A DNA stretch of 64,000 nucleotides from Cryobacterium tagatosivorans (GCF_004402215.1 NZ_SOEZ01000054.1:1-64000), one strand, 5' to 3'; positions 42,774 to 52,926 are shown, counted from the first letter of the stretch. Program-made: numbers and translations. The notes: generated by a model from the sequence alone, not told the origin.

Positions 42774-43661
42774 ATGCACATTGGCATCATCGGCCTCGGC
42801 AAGATGGGCGCGAACATGCGCAGCCGGATGCGCGAAGCCGGCCTTGAGGTCACGGGGTACGACCGCAATCCCGACGTAACCGACGTGGCATCCACGGCCG
42901 ACCTCATCCAGGCACTTCCGGTTCCCCGGATCGTCTGGATCATGGTTCCGGCCGGCGCGATCACCGATTCGGTGGTTGAGGAACTCTCCGGGCTGCTGGC
43001 CGAAGGCGATCTCGTCATCGACGGCGGCAATTCACGCTTCACCGACGACTTCCGCCACGCGGAACTGCTCGAAAGGACCGGCGTGCACTATCTCGACGCC
43101 GGTGTGTCGGGCGGAATCTGGGGCCTGAAGAACGGCTACGGCCTGATGGTCGGCGGTGCGGCCGACCAGGTCGAGCGGGCGATGCCCATTTTCGACGCCC
43201 TGCGTCCGGAGGGACCGCGCGAAGAAGGCTTCGTTCACGCCGGAGCCGTCGGGGCGGGCCACTACGCGAAGATGGTGCACAACGGCATCGAATATGCCCT
43301 CATGCAGGCCTACGCCGAGGGATACGAACTCCTGGAAAAGCGCGACGACCTGATCCAGGACGTCCCGGCCATCTTCACCGCCTGGCAGCGCGGAACGGTC
43401 GTTCGGTCCTGGATGCTGGAGCTGCTCGTTCGCGCCCTCAAGGAAGATCCCGACCTGTCCGACATCGAGGGCTACGTCGAGGATTCCGGCGAAGGCCGGT
43501 GGACGATCGAGGAAGCGATTGCCAACGGGGTCCCTGTGCCAACGATCAGCGCATCGATTTTCGCTCGTTTCGTGTCCCGCCAGGACGACTCCCCCGCCAT
43601 GAAGGCCGTCGCCGCGCTGCGCAACCAGTTCGGCGGCCACGCCGTGAAGAAGGCAGACTGA
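42774..43661 (+). CDS. gnd: 6-phosphogluconate dehydrogenase (decarboxylating), short Gnd type
   Basis: Oxidative pentose-phosphate enzyme converting 6-phosphogluconate to ribulose 5-phosphate. This is the short form (295 aa). The Rossmann motif IGIIGLGKMGANMRSRM is at the N-terminus, then DGGNSRFTDD, and the catalytic region GAVGAGHYAKMVHNGIEYALMQAYAEG. Its place between dnaN and recF is usual in several actinobacterial groups and has no known mechanistic link to replication. Confidence 0.94.
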   Translation: MHIGIIGLGKMGANMRSRMREAGLEVTGYDRNPDVTDVASTADLIQALPVPRIVWIMVPAGAITDSVVEELSGLLAEGDLVIDGGNSRFTDDFRHAELLERTGVHYLDAGVSGGIWGLKNGYGLMVGGAADQVERAMPIFDALRPEGPREEGFVHAGAVGAGHYAKMVHNGIEYALMQAYAEGYELLEKRDDLIQDVPAIFTAWQRGTVVRSWMLELLVRALKEDPDLSDIEGYVEDSGEGRWTIEEAIANGVPVPTISASIFARFVSRQDDSPAMKAVAALRNQFGGHAVKKAD

Positions 43662-43667
43662 CCCGGC

Positions 43668-44843
43668 GTGAGGGTCACACACCTGTCACTCACCGACTTC
43701 CGCAACTATGCGCAGGTCGATGTGCCGTTCCTGCCGGGACCGAATCTGATCGTGGGACGCAACGGCCAGGGCAAGACGAACCTGATCGAGGCGCTCGGCT
43801 TCCTCAGCACGCTCGGGTCGCACCGGGTATCGACCACCGCGGCGATGATTCGTGCCGGCCAGGACGCGGCGATCATTCGCGCGCGGCTCGAATACAACGG
43901 CCGGGACATCCTCACCGAGGTGCAGATCAACAGGTCGGGGCTGAACCGGGCGCAGGTGAACCGGTCGGTGATCAAGACCCGGGAACTTCCGCGGTATTTC
44001 TCGAGCGTCCTGTTCGCACCGGAGGACCTTGCCCTGGTTCGAGGCGACCCGTCCGGAAGGCGGAGGTTCCTCGACCAGCTTCTGGTGCTGCGCACGCCGC
44101 GTATCTCCGGCGTGCTCGCAGACTACGAGCGGGTGCTGAAGCAGCGCAACACGCTGTTGAAGTCGGCGCGGGCATCCGGCGTTCGTGGGAACCAGCTCGG
44201 CACCCTGGACATTTGGGACGACCGGCTGGTCGAGCTGGGCTCGGAGATCATCGACGAGCGCGCCGAACTCGTTCGCCTGCTCGGTGAACCGCTGCGGGCG
44301 GCGTATCAGTCGGTTGCCGGCGAAGACCACGGGCCGGCGTTGATTGCCACGCTGAGCATCCTCGGTGCGGATGAGGATTCGGTGGTCGAGACGGCGGCGA
44401 CGCGGGTCTCGATAGGCTCGACCACCGGGGCAGGCTCGACCACCGGTACCCGGGAGCTGTTTCGGGCGGCGCTGGCGAACCTGCGCCCGAAGGAACTCGA
44501 TCGCGGGTTGACCCTGGCCGGTCCGCACCGGGACGACCTCGTCTTCATGCTCAATGCCCTGCCGGCGAAGGGGTACGCCAGCCACGGGGAATCGTGGTCG
44601 TTCGCCCTGGCCCTCAAGCTCGCCTCGGCCGAGCTGCTGCGGCGCGATTCCACGAGCGGTGACCCCGTCCTGATCCTCGACGACGTGTTCGCCGAACTCG
44701 ACCAGTCCCGGCGACGGCGCCTGGCCGATGCCGTTGCCGGCTTCGAACAGGTGATCATCACGGCCGCCGTATTCGAGGATGTCCCGGAGGCCCTCGCGGC
44801 ACACACCGTCCACATTCGAGCGGGGGCGGTCGTCGATGGCTGA
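43668..44843 (+). CDS. recF: DNA replication and repair protein RecF
   Basis: SMC-like ATPase (391 aa) for gap repair, helping RecA load at single-strand gaps. Walker A GRNGQGKT is at about residues 30-37, with FRNY at 11-14. The C-terminal Walker B is DDVFAELDQSRRRRLADAV. Residues about 247-261 (SIGSTTGAGSTTGT) come from a duplicated GGCTCGACCACCGG sequence that looks like an inserted repeat. The GTG start follows gnd by 6 bp. Confidence 0.94.
   Translation: MRVTHLSLTDFRNYAQVDVPFLPGPNLIVGRNGQGKTNLIEALGFLSTLGSHRVSTTAAMIRAGQDAAIIRARLEYNGRDILTEVQINRSGLNRAQVNRSVIKTRELPRYFSSVLFAPEDLALVRGDPSGRRRFLDQLLVLRTPRISGVLADYERVLKQRNTLLKSARASGVRGNQLGTLDIWDDRLVELGSEIIDERAELVRLLGEPLRAAYQSVAGEDHGPALIATLSILGADEDSVVETAATRVSIGSTTGAGSTTGTRELFRAALANLRPKELDRGLTLAGPHRDDLVFMLNALPAKGYASHGESWSFALALKLASAELLRRDSTSGDPVLILDDVFAELDQSRRRRLADAVAGFEQVIITAAVFEDVPEALAAHTVHIRAGAVVDG
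44406..44448. repeat. REP-like direct repeat inserted in recF
   Basis: GGCTCGACCACCGG occurs twice, 18 bp apart (44415-44428 and 44433-44446); the first is preceded by GTCTCGATA. The insert keeps the recF frame. Confidence 0.75.
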
Positions 44844-44851
44844 GCACGTCC

Positions 44852-45340
44852 ATGGCTGAGCAGAGCGAAGCGGGCCGCGTCTACCTCCGTTTCAAGGACG
44901 TCTTCGGCGATCCGAATGCCAAACGATCAAGGAGCAAGCGCCGGACCAGGGACGAGGCCGGTTCCAGCGTGCCGTTCGGGGTCGGCCGAGACCCCCGCGG
45001 GCTCGGCGACGCGATCAGCTCGCTCACCATGCAACTCGGCTGGAACTCCCCCCTGGCCCAGTCCGAGCTCCTCGCCTCCTGGATCGAACTGGCCGGGGAA
45101 GAGACCGCGAAACACTCCACCCCGGCCGGAATCGACGAGGGCATTTTGACCGTGCACTGCGAGTCGACCGCGTGGTCAACGCAGCTGCGGATGATGCGCG
45201 TCGAGATCATGAATCACATCGCCGTGAAATATCCGGATGCCGGCATCGCGTCGATCCGTTTCCAGGGACCCAACGCCCCCTCCTGGAAAAAGGGCCCCAG
45301 ATCAATTCCAGGGCGGGGTCCACGCGATACCTACGGGTAA
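44852..45340 (+). CDS. dciA: DciA/DUF721 family protein, likely helicase loader
   Basis: A 162-residue protein of the DUF721/DciA family, the ancestral loader of DnaB in bacteria without DnaC or DnaI. The DUF721 domain covers about residues 55-140 (SPLAQSELLASWIELAGEETAKHSTPAGIDEG, LTVHCESTAWSTQLRMMRVEIMNHI). The N-terminus is basic and disordered. It is encoded 8 bp after recF. Confidence 0.88.
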   Translation: MAEQSEAGRVYLRFKDVFGDPNAKRSRSKRRTRDEAGSSVPFGVGRDPRGLGDAISSLTMQLGWNSPLAQSELLASWIELAGEETAKHSTPAGIDEGILTVHCESTAWSTQLRMMRVEIMNHIAVKYPDAGIASIRFQGPNAPSWKKGPRSIPGRGPRDTYG

Positions 45341-45462
45341 CCGGCCAAATTCGGTCACCCTCGCAAATAAAGCGCGCCAGATGCCCGTATGTGGCCGGGA
45401 CGACTCGCCCCGTTTGGTAGACTGAATGGTCGCCCGTGCGACGGTCAGGAGCCCAATTTCAG

Positions 45463-47439
45463 ATGTCAGTTGAACCAAAGACAGAGCCGGCGCACGAATA
45501 CGGCGCAGACGATATCCAGGTTCTCGAAGGACTTGAAGCCGTACGCAAACGACCCGGAATGTACATCGGTTCGACGGGTCCCCGCGGGCTGCACCACCTG
45601 GTCTACGAGATCGTCGACAACTCCGTCGACGAGGCCCTCGCCGGCTACTGCGACACCATCGGCATCCGCATTCTCGCCGACGGCGCCGTTCGGGTCGAGG
45701 ACAACGGCCGCGGCATCCCGGTCGACATCCACAAGGCTGAAGGCCGCTCGACCGTCGAGGTCGTGCTCACGGTCCTCCACGCCGGCGGAAAGTTCGGCGG
45801 CGGCGGCTACTCCGTCTCCGGCGGGCTGCACGGAGTCGGAAGCTCGGTCGTGAACGCGCTGTCGTCCCGCCTCGAGGTCGAGGTGCGCCGACAGGGACAC
45901 GTCTGGCGCCAGAGCTTCGCCAACGGCGTGCCCAACGCTCCCCTGGAAAAGGGCGAGGCGTCCGACGAGACCGGCACCACCATCACCTTCTGGCCGAGCG
46001 CCGAAACGTTCGAGACCATCGAGTTCGACTACGAGACGCTCCGCGCACGGTTCCAGCAGATGGCCTTCCTCAACAAGGGACTGCGCCTCACGCTCGCCGA
46101 CGAGCGGCCGGAGCACGCCGACGACGAGGGCAACGCCGTCACCAATACCTTCATGTACGAGCAGGGCCTCGTCGACTACGTCGCCTACCTGAACCGGGCC
46201 AAGAAGGCCGACCTCGTCAACGACGAGATCATCTCCTTCGAGTTCGAAGACAAAGAGCGCAAGATCGCGCTCGAGGTGGCGATGCAGTGGACCACCGCGT
46301 ACACCGAAAGCGTGCACACCTACGCGAACACCATCAACACCCACGAGGGCGGCACCCACGAAGAGGGTTTCCGGGCCGCGCTCACCACGCTGGTGAACAA
46401 GTACGCCAGGGAGAAGGGCATCCTCAAGGAAAAGGATGACAACCTCACCGGCGACGACGTGCGCGAGGGCCTGACCGCGGTCGTGTCGATCAAACTCGCC
46501 GAACCGCAGTTCGAAGGCCAGACGAAGACCAAGCTGGGCAACACCGAGGCCAAGGCCTTCGTGCAGCGCGTCGCCGGCGACCAGCTGTCCGACTGGTTCA
46601 ACCGCAACCCGAACCCGGCGCGCGAGATCATTCGCAAGGCCCTCCAGGCCTCGAACGCCCGGATGGCCGCGCGCAAGGCCCGTGAAACGGCCCGCCGCAA
46701 GGGCCTGCTCGAGGGCGGCGGCATGCCCGGCAAGCTGAAGGACTGCCAGAGCAAGGACCCCTCGCTCTCCGAGATCTTCATCGTCGAGGGTGACTCGGCC
46801 GGCGGGTCCGCCGTGCAGGGACGCAACCCGGAGACCCAGGCGATCCTCCCGCTCCGCGGCAAGATCCTCAACGTCGAAAAGGCGCGCCTCGACCGGGCCC
46901 TCGGCAACAACGAGGTCCAGGCGATGATCACGGCGTTCGGCGCCGGCATCGGCGAGGAATTCAACCCGGATAAGGTGCGGTACCACAAGATCGTTTTGAT
47001 GGCCGACGCCGACGTCGACGGCCAGCACATCACGACCCTGCTGCTTACATTGCTGTTCCGGTATATGCGTCCGCTGATCGACCTCGGCTACGTCTATCTC
47101 GCCCAGCCGCCGCTGTACCGCCTCAAGTGGGCCAACTCCGCGCACGAGTACGTGTACTCCGACCGCGAGCGGGACGCCCTGCTTGCCGACGGCGCCGCCG
47201 CCGGCAAGCGCATCCCCAAGGACAACGGCATCCAGCGCTACAAGGGTCTCGGCGAGATGGACTACAAGGAACTGTGGGAAACCACCATGGCTCCCGAGTC
47301 CCGCACGCTGCTGCAGGTCACTCTCGATGACGCGGCCGCCGCCGATGAGATCTTCTCCACCCTGATGGGCGAGGACGTCGAGTCCCGCCGCAACTTCATC
47401 CAAAAGAACGCGAAGGACGTGCGTTTCCTTGACATCTAA
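45463..47439 (+). CDS. gyrB: DNA gyrase subunit B
   Basis: ATPase subunit (658 aa) of gyrase. The GHKL ATPase region includes [16 protein letters not shown] and [17 protein letters not shown]; the TOPRIM metal motif includes [33 protein letters not shown] and DADVDGQHI. The ATG of [12 protein letters not shown] was chosen because AGGAG lies upstream; a start nine codons earlier has none. A TAGACT hexamer at 45418 may be its -10. Confidence 0.97.
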   Translation: MSVEPKTEPAHEYGADDIQVLEGLEAVRKRPGMYIGSTGPRGLHHLVYEIVDNSVDEALAGYCDTIGIRILADGAVRVEDNGRGIPVDIHKAEGRSTVEVVLTVLHAGGKFGGGGYSVSGGLHGVGSSVVNALSSRLEVEVRRQGHVWRQSFANGVPNAPLEKGEASDETGTTITFWPSAETFETIEFDYETLRARFQQMAFLNKGLRLTLADERPEHADDEGNAVTNTFMYEQGLVDYVAYLNRAKKADLVNDEIISFEFEDKERKIALEVAMQWTTAYTESVHTYANTINTHEGGTHEEGFRAALTTLVNKYAREKGILKEKDDNLTGDDVREGLTAVVSIKLAEPQFEGQTKTKLGNTEAKAFVQRVAGDQLSDWFNRNPNPAREIIRKALQASNARMAARKARETARRKGLLEGGGMPGKLKDCQSKDPSLSEIFIVEGDSAGGSAVQGRNPETQAILPLRGKILNVEKARLDRALGNNEVQAMITAFGAGIGEEFNPDKVRYHKIVLMADADVDGQHITTLLLTLLFRYMRPLIDLGYVYLAQPPLYRLKWANSAHEYVYSDRERDALLADGAAAGKRIPKDNGIQRYKGLGEMDYKELWETTMAPESRTLLQVTLDDAAAADEIFSTLMGEDVESRRNFIQKNAKDVRFLDI

Positions 47440-50017
47440 CGACACCCCCGACACCCCCGGTGAGAACACGGTCGAGGCCGCGGACGCCGCGGCCGCGGCC
47501 AAGTACCTGATCCAGCACGGCAAGATCGACCAGGTCGACCTGCAGCTGGAAATGCAGCGGTCCTACCTCGACTACGCGATGAGCGTCATCGTCGGGCGCG
47601 CCCTGCCCGACGTGCGCGACGGCATGAAGCCGGTGCACCGCCGCGTGATCTACGCGATGTTCGACGGCGGCTACCGCCCCGACAAGGCGTTCTCGAAGTG
47701 CGCCCGCGTGGTCGGCGACGTGATGGGCCAGTTCCACCCGCACGGCGACTCCTCGATCTACGACGCCCTCGTTCGCCTCGTCCAGCCGTGGAGCCTGCGC
47801 TACCCGCTGGCCCTCGGCCAGGGCAACTTCGGCTCCCCCGGAAACGACGGCGCCGCCGCCCCCCGGTACACCGAAACGAAGATGGCCCCGCTCGCCCTCG
47901 AGATGGTGCGGGACATCGACGAAGACACCGTCGACTTCCAGGACAACTACGACGGCCGCACGCTCGAGCCGACCGTGCTCCCCGCCCGCTTCCCGAACCT
48001 GCTGGTCAACGGCTCGGTCGGCATCGCGGTCGGCATGGCCACGAACATCCCGCCGCACAACCTGCGCGAGGTGGCATCCGGCGCCCTCTGGTACCTCGAG
48101 CACCCCGAGGCAACCCGCGAGGAGCTGCTCGAGGCCCTGATCCAGCGGATCAAGGGCCCCGACTTCCCCACCGGCGCCCAGATCCTCGGCATCAAGGGCA
48201 TCCAGGATGCCTACCGCACCGGCCGCGGATCGATCACGATGCGCGCCGTGGTCAACATCGAGGAACTCCAGGGTCGCACCTGCCTGGTCATCACCGAGCT
48301 GCCCTACCAGGTGAACCCGGACAACCTCGCGATCAAGATCGCGGACCTCGTCAAGGATGCCAAGATCACCGGCATCGCCGACATCCGTGACGAGACCTCC
48401 GGCCGCACCGGCCAGCGCCTCGTCATCGTGCTCAAGCGCGACGCGGTCGCGAAGGTCGTGCTGAACAACCTGTACAAGCACACCCAGCTGCAGGACAACT
48501 TCGGCGCGAACATGCTCGCCATCGTCGACGGCATCCCGCGCACGCTCGCCCTGGACGGCTTCATCACCGCCTGGGTAGCGCACCAGATCGAGGTCATCGT
48601 TCGGCGCACCCAGTTCCGCCTGAACAAGGCCGAGGCCGACGCGCACATCCTGCGCGGCTACCTCAAGGCCCTCGACGCCCTCGACGAGGTCATCGCGCTG
48701 ATCCGCCGCTCGGCGACCGTCGACGACGCCCGCGAAGGACTGATGGCCCTGCTCGAGGTCGACAAGCTCCAGGCCGACGCGATCCTCACCATGCAGCTGC
48801 GTCGCCTGGCCGCCCTGGAACGACAGAAGATCATCGACCAGGCCGCCGAACTCGAGCTGCAGATCGCCGAGTTCAAGTCGATCCTGGCCAGCCCGGAGCG
48901 CCAGCGCACGATCATCAGCGAGGAACTCGGTGAGATCACCGCCAAGTTCGGCGACGACCGGCGCACCGAGATCATGTTCGGCTTCGACGGCGACATGTCG
49001 ATCGAGGACCTCATCCCCGAAGAGGAGATGGTGGTCACCGTCACCCGCGGCGGCTACATCAAGCGCACGCGCAGCGACAACTACCGCAACCAGCACCGCG
49101 GCGGCAAGGGTGTCAAGGGCGCCCAGCTCCGCGCTGATGACGTCGTGGAGCACTTCTTCGTCACCACGACGCACCACTGGCTGCTGTTCTTCACCAACAC
49201 CGGCCGGGTCTACCGCGCCAAGGCGTACGAGGCCGTCGAATCCGGCCGCGACGCGAAGGGCCAGCACGTCGCCAACCTGCTGGCGCTGCAGCCGGGCGAG
49301 GAGATCGCGCAGATCCTCGACATCCGCGACTACGGGGTGGCGCAGTACCTCACCCTGGCCACGCGAGACGGCCTGATCAAGAAGACCGCCCTCAGCGAGT
49401 ACGACACCAACCGCACCGGCGGCATCATCGCGATCAAGCTGCGCGAGGGCGACGAGCTCGTGTCCGCGCTGCTGGTCGACGAGGACTCCGACCTGCTGCT
49501 CGTGTCCCGCAAGGGCATGTCCATCCGGTTCACCGCGACGGACGAGGCGCTTCGCCCGATGGGCCGCAGCACCTCCGGCGTGATCGGCATGCACTTCCGC
49601 GGCGAGGACAAGCTGCTCGACGCATCCGTCGTCTCGGATGACGGCTACGTCTTCGTGGTGACGGAGGGCGGCTACGCCAAGCGCACCGCGGCGGACCAGT
49701 ACCGCCTGCAGAACCGCGGCGGGCTCGGCATCAAGGTGGCCAAGCTCAACGAGGACCGGGGCGACCTGGTGGGCGCCCTGATCGTCGACGAGGGCGACGA
49801 GGTGCTCGTGGTCCTCGCCAGCGGCAAGGTGGTACGCTCTGACGTCGCTGAAGTCCCCGCCAAGGGACGCGACACGATGGGCGTGGTCTTCGCGAAATTT
49901 GCGGAGCAGGACAGGATCATTGCCATAGCAAAGAACACCGAACGCAATCTGGTGGCCGAACTGGTTGACGCCGCCCCGGAGAGCGACTCGGAGAAAGCAG
50001 AGTCAGTAGATGAGTAG
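47429..50017 (+). CDS. gyrA: DNA gyrase subunit A
   Basis: Cleavage subunit (862 aa) of gyrase. The active-site tyrosine is in [12 protein letters not shown]. The quinolone-resistance region reads [15 protein letters not shown], with serine and aspartate at the two usual resistance positions, so no classical resistance change is seen. C-terminal beta-pinwheel repeats include the GyrA box QHRGGKG. The TTG start overlaps gyrB by 11 bp. Confidence 0.97.
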   Translation: MTSNDTPDTPGENTVEAADAAAAAKYLIQHGKIDQVDLQLEMQRSYLDYAMSVIVGRALPDVRDGMKPVHRRVIYAMFDGGYRPDKAFSKCARVVGDVMGQFHPHGDSSIYDALVRLVQPWSLRYPLALGQGNFGSPGNDGAAAPRYTETKMAPLALEMVRDIDEDTVDFQDNYDGRTLEPTVLPARFPNLLVNGSVGIAVGMATNIPPHNLREVASGALWYLEHPEATREELLEALIQRIKGPDFPTGAQILGIKGIQDAYRTGRGSITMRAVVNIEELQGRTCLVITELPYQVNPDNLAIKIADLVKDAKITGIADIRDETSGRTGQRLVIVLKRDAVAKVVLNNLYKHTQLQDNFGANMLAIVDGIPRTLALDGFITAWVAHQIEVIVRRTQFRLNKAEADAHILRGYLKALDALDEVIALIRRSATVDDAREGLMALLEVDKLQADAILTMQLRRLAALERQKIIDQAAELELQIAEFKSILASPERQRTIISEELGEITAKFGDDRRTEIMFGFDGDMSIEDLIPEEEMVVTVTRGGYIKRTRSDNYRNQHRGGKGVKGAQLRADDVVEHFFVTTTHHWLLFFTNTGRVYRAKAYEAVESGRDAKGQHVANLLALQPGEEIAQILDIRDYGVAQYLTLATRDGLIKKTALSEYDTNRTGGIIAIKLREGDELVSALLVDEDSDLLLVSRKGMSIRFTATDEALRPMGRSTSGVIGMHFRGEDKLLDASVVSDDGYVFVVTEGGYAKRTAADQYRLQNRGGLGIKVAKLNEDRGDLVGALIVDEGDEVLVVLASGKVVRSDVAEVPAKGRDTMGVVFAKFAEQDRIIAIAKNTERNLVAELVDAAPESDSEKAESVDE

Positions 50018-50414
50018 CGTCGCAGAGAAGCTTGCCAAGAAGTCCACCCGCAGGACGTCCACGAAGCAGGTGCGCCTCAAGCTGGTGTACATCGACTTCT
50101 GGTCGAGCGTGAAGCTGTCGTTCCTCGTCGCGGTCTGCCTGGCCATTGTCACGATCGTCGCCACGTTCCTGATCTTCACGGTCCTCAACCAGACCATGAT
50201 CTTCGACACGGTCGACGACCTGTACACCTCGATCGCCGGCGACTCGTCCGACCTGGCGAGCATCCTCTCGCTCGGGAACGTCATGGGCTTCGCCACTGTC
50301 GTGGCCGTGCTCAACACGGTCGTCACCACGGCCCTGGGGGCCATTTTCGCCCTGCTGTACAACCTCAGCGTCAAGATGACCGGCGGCCTGCTCGTCGGTT
50401 TCACGAACAACTAG
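50010..50414 (+). CDS. DUF3566 domain membrane protein
   Basis: A 134-residue protein with a basic N-terminus and two membrane helices ([24 protein letters not shown] and [24 protein letters not shown]). It matches DUF3566, always found next to gyrA in actinobacteria (Rv0007 position in M. tuberculosis). The function is unknown. It overlaps the gyrA 3' end by 8 bp. Confidence 0.88.
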   Translation: MSSVAEKLAKKSTRRTSTKQVRLKLVYIDFWSSVKLSFLVAVCLAIVTIVATFLIFTVLNQTMIFDTVDDLYTSIAGDSSDLASILSLGNVMGFATVVAVLNTVVTTALGAIFALLYNLSVKMTGGLLVGFTNN

Positions 50415-50510
50415 TTCCAGAAACACAGTTTCACGTGGAACCAGTCGGATTTCTCCCCTCTCGATTGGGAGAAACCGGCTGGTTCCGGTAGTCTCAAATC
50501 TGCCCAATAG

Positions 50511-50584
50511 GGGGATATAGCTCAGTTGGTTAGAGCGCTTCACTGATAATGAAGAGGTCCCAGGTTCAAATCCCGGTATCCCCA
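50511..50584 (+). tRNA. tRNA-Ile (GAT)
   Basis: 74 nt, cloverleaf complete: acceptor GGGGATA/TATCCCC, anticodon loop CTGATAA with GAT at 50545-50547, discriminator A, no encoded CCA. The T-stem CCAGG/CCCGG has one A-C mismatch. Confidence 0.95.
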
Positions 50585-50621
50585 CGTGCGTCCTCAAGGT
50601 GACTAGTCACCTCAGATTCGC

Positions 50622-50694
50622 GGGGCCATAGCTCAATTGGTAGAGCGCCTGCTTTGCAAGCAGGAGGTCCGGGGTTCGATTCCCCGTGGCTCCA
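50622..50694 (+). tRNA. tRNA-Ala (TGC)
   Basis: 73 nt: acceptor GGGGCCA/TGGCTCC, anticodon loop TTTGCAA with TGC at 50655-50657, T-stem CGGGG/CCCCG. No encoded CCA. It lies 37 bp after tRNA-Ile, as in other actinobacteria. Confidence 0.96.
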
Positions 50695-50701
50695 CAAGAT
50701 A

Positions 50702-50739
50702 GAAAGCCCCGCCCCCGTATTTCCGGGGCGGGGCTTTCC
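50702..50739 (+). terminator. terminator after tRNA-Ala
   Basis: GAAAGCCCCGCCCC pairs with GGGGCGGGGCTTTC, closing a short loop; the base-paired A and T ends give a T-run in either direction. Confidence 0.85.
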
Positions 50740-50777
50740 TCTATTAACCGGGAACCGGCGAATCGGGCGGTTAACGA

Positions 50778-50812
50778 ACCAGGGCCCGTATCCGGAAGAT
50801 ACGGGCCCTGGT
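50778..50812. terminator. 15-bp perfect hairpin downstream of the CwsA-position gene
   Basis: ACCAGGGCCCGTATC (50778-50792), loop CGGAA, and the exact complement (50798-50812). It lies 15 bp beyond the minus-strand gene stop and probably ends that transcript. The T-run is weak. Confidence 0.65.
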
Positions 50813-50826
50813 CAAGCTTCGGAGGG

Positions 50827-51351
50827 TTAGTCCTCGTTCGGCACCCGTTCGGGCTCGTCCGCGGCAACCCAGAGCTCGTCGTCGGCACGGAACGTCTGCC
50901 AGACGGCGTACGCGACGCCGGCTGCGGCGGCCAGGCCGACGCCGATGGCAATGTACGTGCCGGCGCCCAGGCCCTGCTTCGGGGCGACCACGGGCTTCTG
51001 GAAGCGGATCCGGTTCATCGCGGCGCGCACCCGGGCATCCTTCGCCACGTCCCCGACCGACATGACCGTGCCGATGGCGGTGCCGATGCCGGGCAGCACG
51101 TCCTCGACCAGGCGGCGGCGAACGCCTTCCGCTACTTCCTGGCCGGCGTGAACCCCGGGGCGCAGGTAGTGTTCGTATCCCTCGCGCACGCGGGGGACGA
51201 CTTCCTCGCGAGTCAGGCTCCCCGCCTGGCGTGCGGCCTCGCGTGCGATCTCATTCGCGCGGTCGAGAACCTCTTGCTGGTGGTTCCACAGTTCGTCTGC
51301 GCTCTTGCGCAGCCGGTCAAGTTCCTTGCGGCGCTTGCGTGACAGGCTCAT
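50827..51351 (-). CDS. membrane-anchored helical protein at the CwsA (Rv0008c) position
   Basis: A 174-residue protein. A charged, helical N-terminal part (SRKRRKELDRLRKSADELWNHQQEVLDRANEIA) may be a coiled coil. It is followed by a single membrane helix (TYIAIGVGLAAAAGVAYAVW) and an acidic tail. The ATG at 51351 has GGAGGG upstream. Position and layout match mycobacterial CwsA, which works with CrgA and Wag31 in polar growth. Sequence similarity is not obvious, so this is an inference. Confidence 0.7.
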   Translation of the reverse strand: MSLSRKRRKELDRLRKSADELWNHQQEVLDRANEIAREAARQAGSLTREEVVPRVREGYEHYLRPGVHAGQEVAEGVRRRLVEDVLPGIGTAIGTVMSVGDVAKDARVRAAMNRIRFQKPVVAPKQGLGAGTYIAIGVGLAAAAGVAYAVWQTFRADDELWVAADEPERVPNED

Positions 51352-51473
51352 CTGGACCCTCCATCGATGTCGTGTGGCGAACACACCCATCTTGCCACTG
51401 AATCGGCTGGGAGCGCTCTGGGTATCGGATCCGCGTCAGGAGACGCTTATAGTGCTGTGCAAGAATTGCCGTT

Positions 51474-52013
51474 ATGTCTAAGCACACCGCAGTCGCCACC
51501 CTGAACACGACCCTCGGACCGATCAAGGTTAACCTCTACGGCAATCACGCGCCGAAGACGGTCAAGAACTTCGTCGGCCTCGCCACCGGCGAGATCGAAT
51601 GGAAGCACCCGGCCACCGGCCAGACCTCGAAGACCCCTCTCTATGACGGCACCGTCTTCCACCGCATTATCAAGGACTTCATGATCCAGGCCGGCGACCC
51701 GCTGGGCCAGGGCACCGGTGGACCCGGTTACCAGTTCGACGATGAAATCAACCCGGAGCTCGACTTCACCCAGCCCTACGTGCTCGCCATGGCGAACGCG
51801 GGCATCCAGGGCGGCCGCGGCACCAACGGTTCGCAGTTCTTCATCACCGTCGTTCCGACCACCTGGCTGCAGGGCAAGCACACCATCTTCGGCGCCGTCG
51901 AGGACGCCGATTCCCGCGCCATCGTCGAGAAGCTGGCCACGGTCCCCACCGATGGCCGCGACCGCCCGCTCTCCGATGTTCTCATCGAGAGCGTCACCGT
52001 CGAACAGGTCTAG
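51474..52013 (+). CDS. ppiA: peptidyl-prolyl cis-trans isomerase, cyclophilin type
   Basis: Cytosolic cyclophilin (179 aa) that speeds proline isomerisation during folding. The core FHRIIKDFMIQAGDPLGQGTGGPGY and the active-site block MANAGIQGGRGTNGSQFFIT are complete. It has no signal peptide. It is followed after 12 bp by a rhomboid protease gene. Confidence 0.95.
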   Translation: MSKHTAVATLNTTLGPIKVNLYGNHAPKTVKNFVGLATGEIEWKHPATGQTSKTPLYDGTVFHRIIKDFMIQAGDPLGQGTGGPGYQFDDEINPELDFTQPYVLAMANAGIQGGRGTNGSQFFITVVPTTWLQGKHTIFGAVEDADSRAIVEKLATVPTDGRDRPLSDVLIESVTVEQV

Positions 52014-52025
52014 GCACCACCCCAG

Positions 52026-52865
52026 ATGACCGACCTGCCCGGACCCGCCGCGAACTACTGCTACCGGCATCCGGGCAGGCAGAGTTTCATCCTCTGCCAG
52101 CGCTGCGGGCGCACGATCTGCCCCGAGTGCCAGACCCAGGCCGCCGTGGGCGTGGTCTGCCCCGAGTGCATGAAGGAGCAGCGCCGCAACGCCCCGCGCA
52201 CGAAGCCGGCCGTGTTGACCCGGCTGACGGGCAGCGGTGCCCCGGTCGTCATGTACAGCCTGATCGGCGTCACGCTCTTCGTCTTCGTGCTGCAGCTCAT
52301 TCCGGGCCTGGGCCTCACCGACCGGTTCTTCTACGCCGGGATCTTCTCCTACCCGGGCTTCTTCGAGCCCTGGCGGATGCTCACCAGCGTCTTCCTGCAC
52401 TCGACCGGCTTCATCTTCCATGTCCTGCTGAACATGTACATGCTGTGGATCTTCGGCCCGCAGCTGGAGGCGATGCTCGGACGCTGGCGCTTCCTCGTGC
52501 TCTACCTGCTCGGCGGGCTGGCCGGGTCCCTGGGGGTGCTGTTCCTCGCCGACCCGCGCGTCGGCGTCGTGGGGGCATCCGGGGCCATCTTCGGGCTGGT
52601 GGGCGCCATGCTCGTCATCCAGCGCCGCCTCGGCGGCAACACCACGCAACTGCTGGTGCTCCTGGGCATCAACTTCGTCATCGGGTTCCTGCCGGGGGTC
52701 AACATCGCCTGGCAGGCGCACCTCGGCGGCCTGGTCGGCGGCGCGATCCTGGGACTGATCTTCGTGCAGACCCGGCAGCGCTCCCAGGCAAAACTGCAGA
52801 TCGCGCTGGTCGTGCTCTTCGCCGCGGTCCTGATCGCCCTCAGCTGCGTGAAACTACTGGCCTAG
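52026..52865 (+). CDS. rhomboid family intramembrane serine protease
   Basis: A 279-residue membrane protease. The N-terminus has a zinc-ribbon-like Cys/His cluster (CYRHPGRQSFILCQRCGRTICPEC, then CPECMKE). Six helices follow, with the catalytic serine in GASGAIFG near residue 182 and the catalytic histidine in WQAHLGGLVGG. The tail after the last helix is short. Substrates are unknown. Confidence 0.93.
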   Translation: MTDLPGPAANYCYRHPGRQSFILCQRCGRTICPECQTQAAVGVVCPECMKEQRRNAPRTKPAVLTRLTGSGAPVVMYSLIGVTLFVFVLQLIPGLGLTDRFFYAGIFSYPGFFEPWRMLTSVFLHSTGFIFHVLLNMYMLWIFGPQLEAMLGRWRFLVLYLLGGLAGSLGVLFLADPRVGVVGASGAIFGLVGAMLVIQRRLGGNTTQLLVLLGINFVIGFLPGVNIAWQAHLGGLVGGAILGLIFVQTRQRSQAKLQIALVVLFAAVLIALSCVKLLA

Positions 52866-52880
52866 AGGCCCGCGGAAAAG

Positions 52881-52926
52881 TTATCCACAGGACTTTCCAC
52901 ATGGGGATAATTACACCGGTGTAATT
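52881..52926. promoter_or_regulatory. DnaA box plus 18-bp palindrome between rhomboid and crgA genes
   Basis: TTATCCACA (52881-52889) is a consensus DnaA box. The perfect palindrome AATTACACCGGTGTAATT (52909-52926) follows 19 bp later. Both genes end here, so the palindrome may be a terminator or a protein-binding site. Confidence 0.65.

Noticed and set aside
45466-49594. Long minus-strand open frames opposite gyrB and gyrA
   Set aside because: They mirror gyrase codon positions and lack any recognisable domain.
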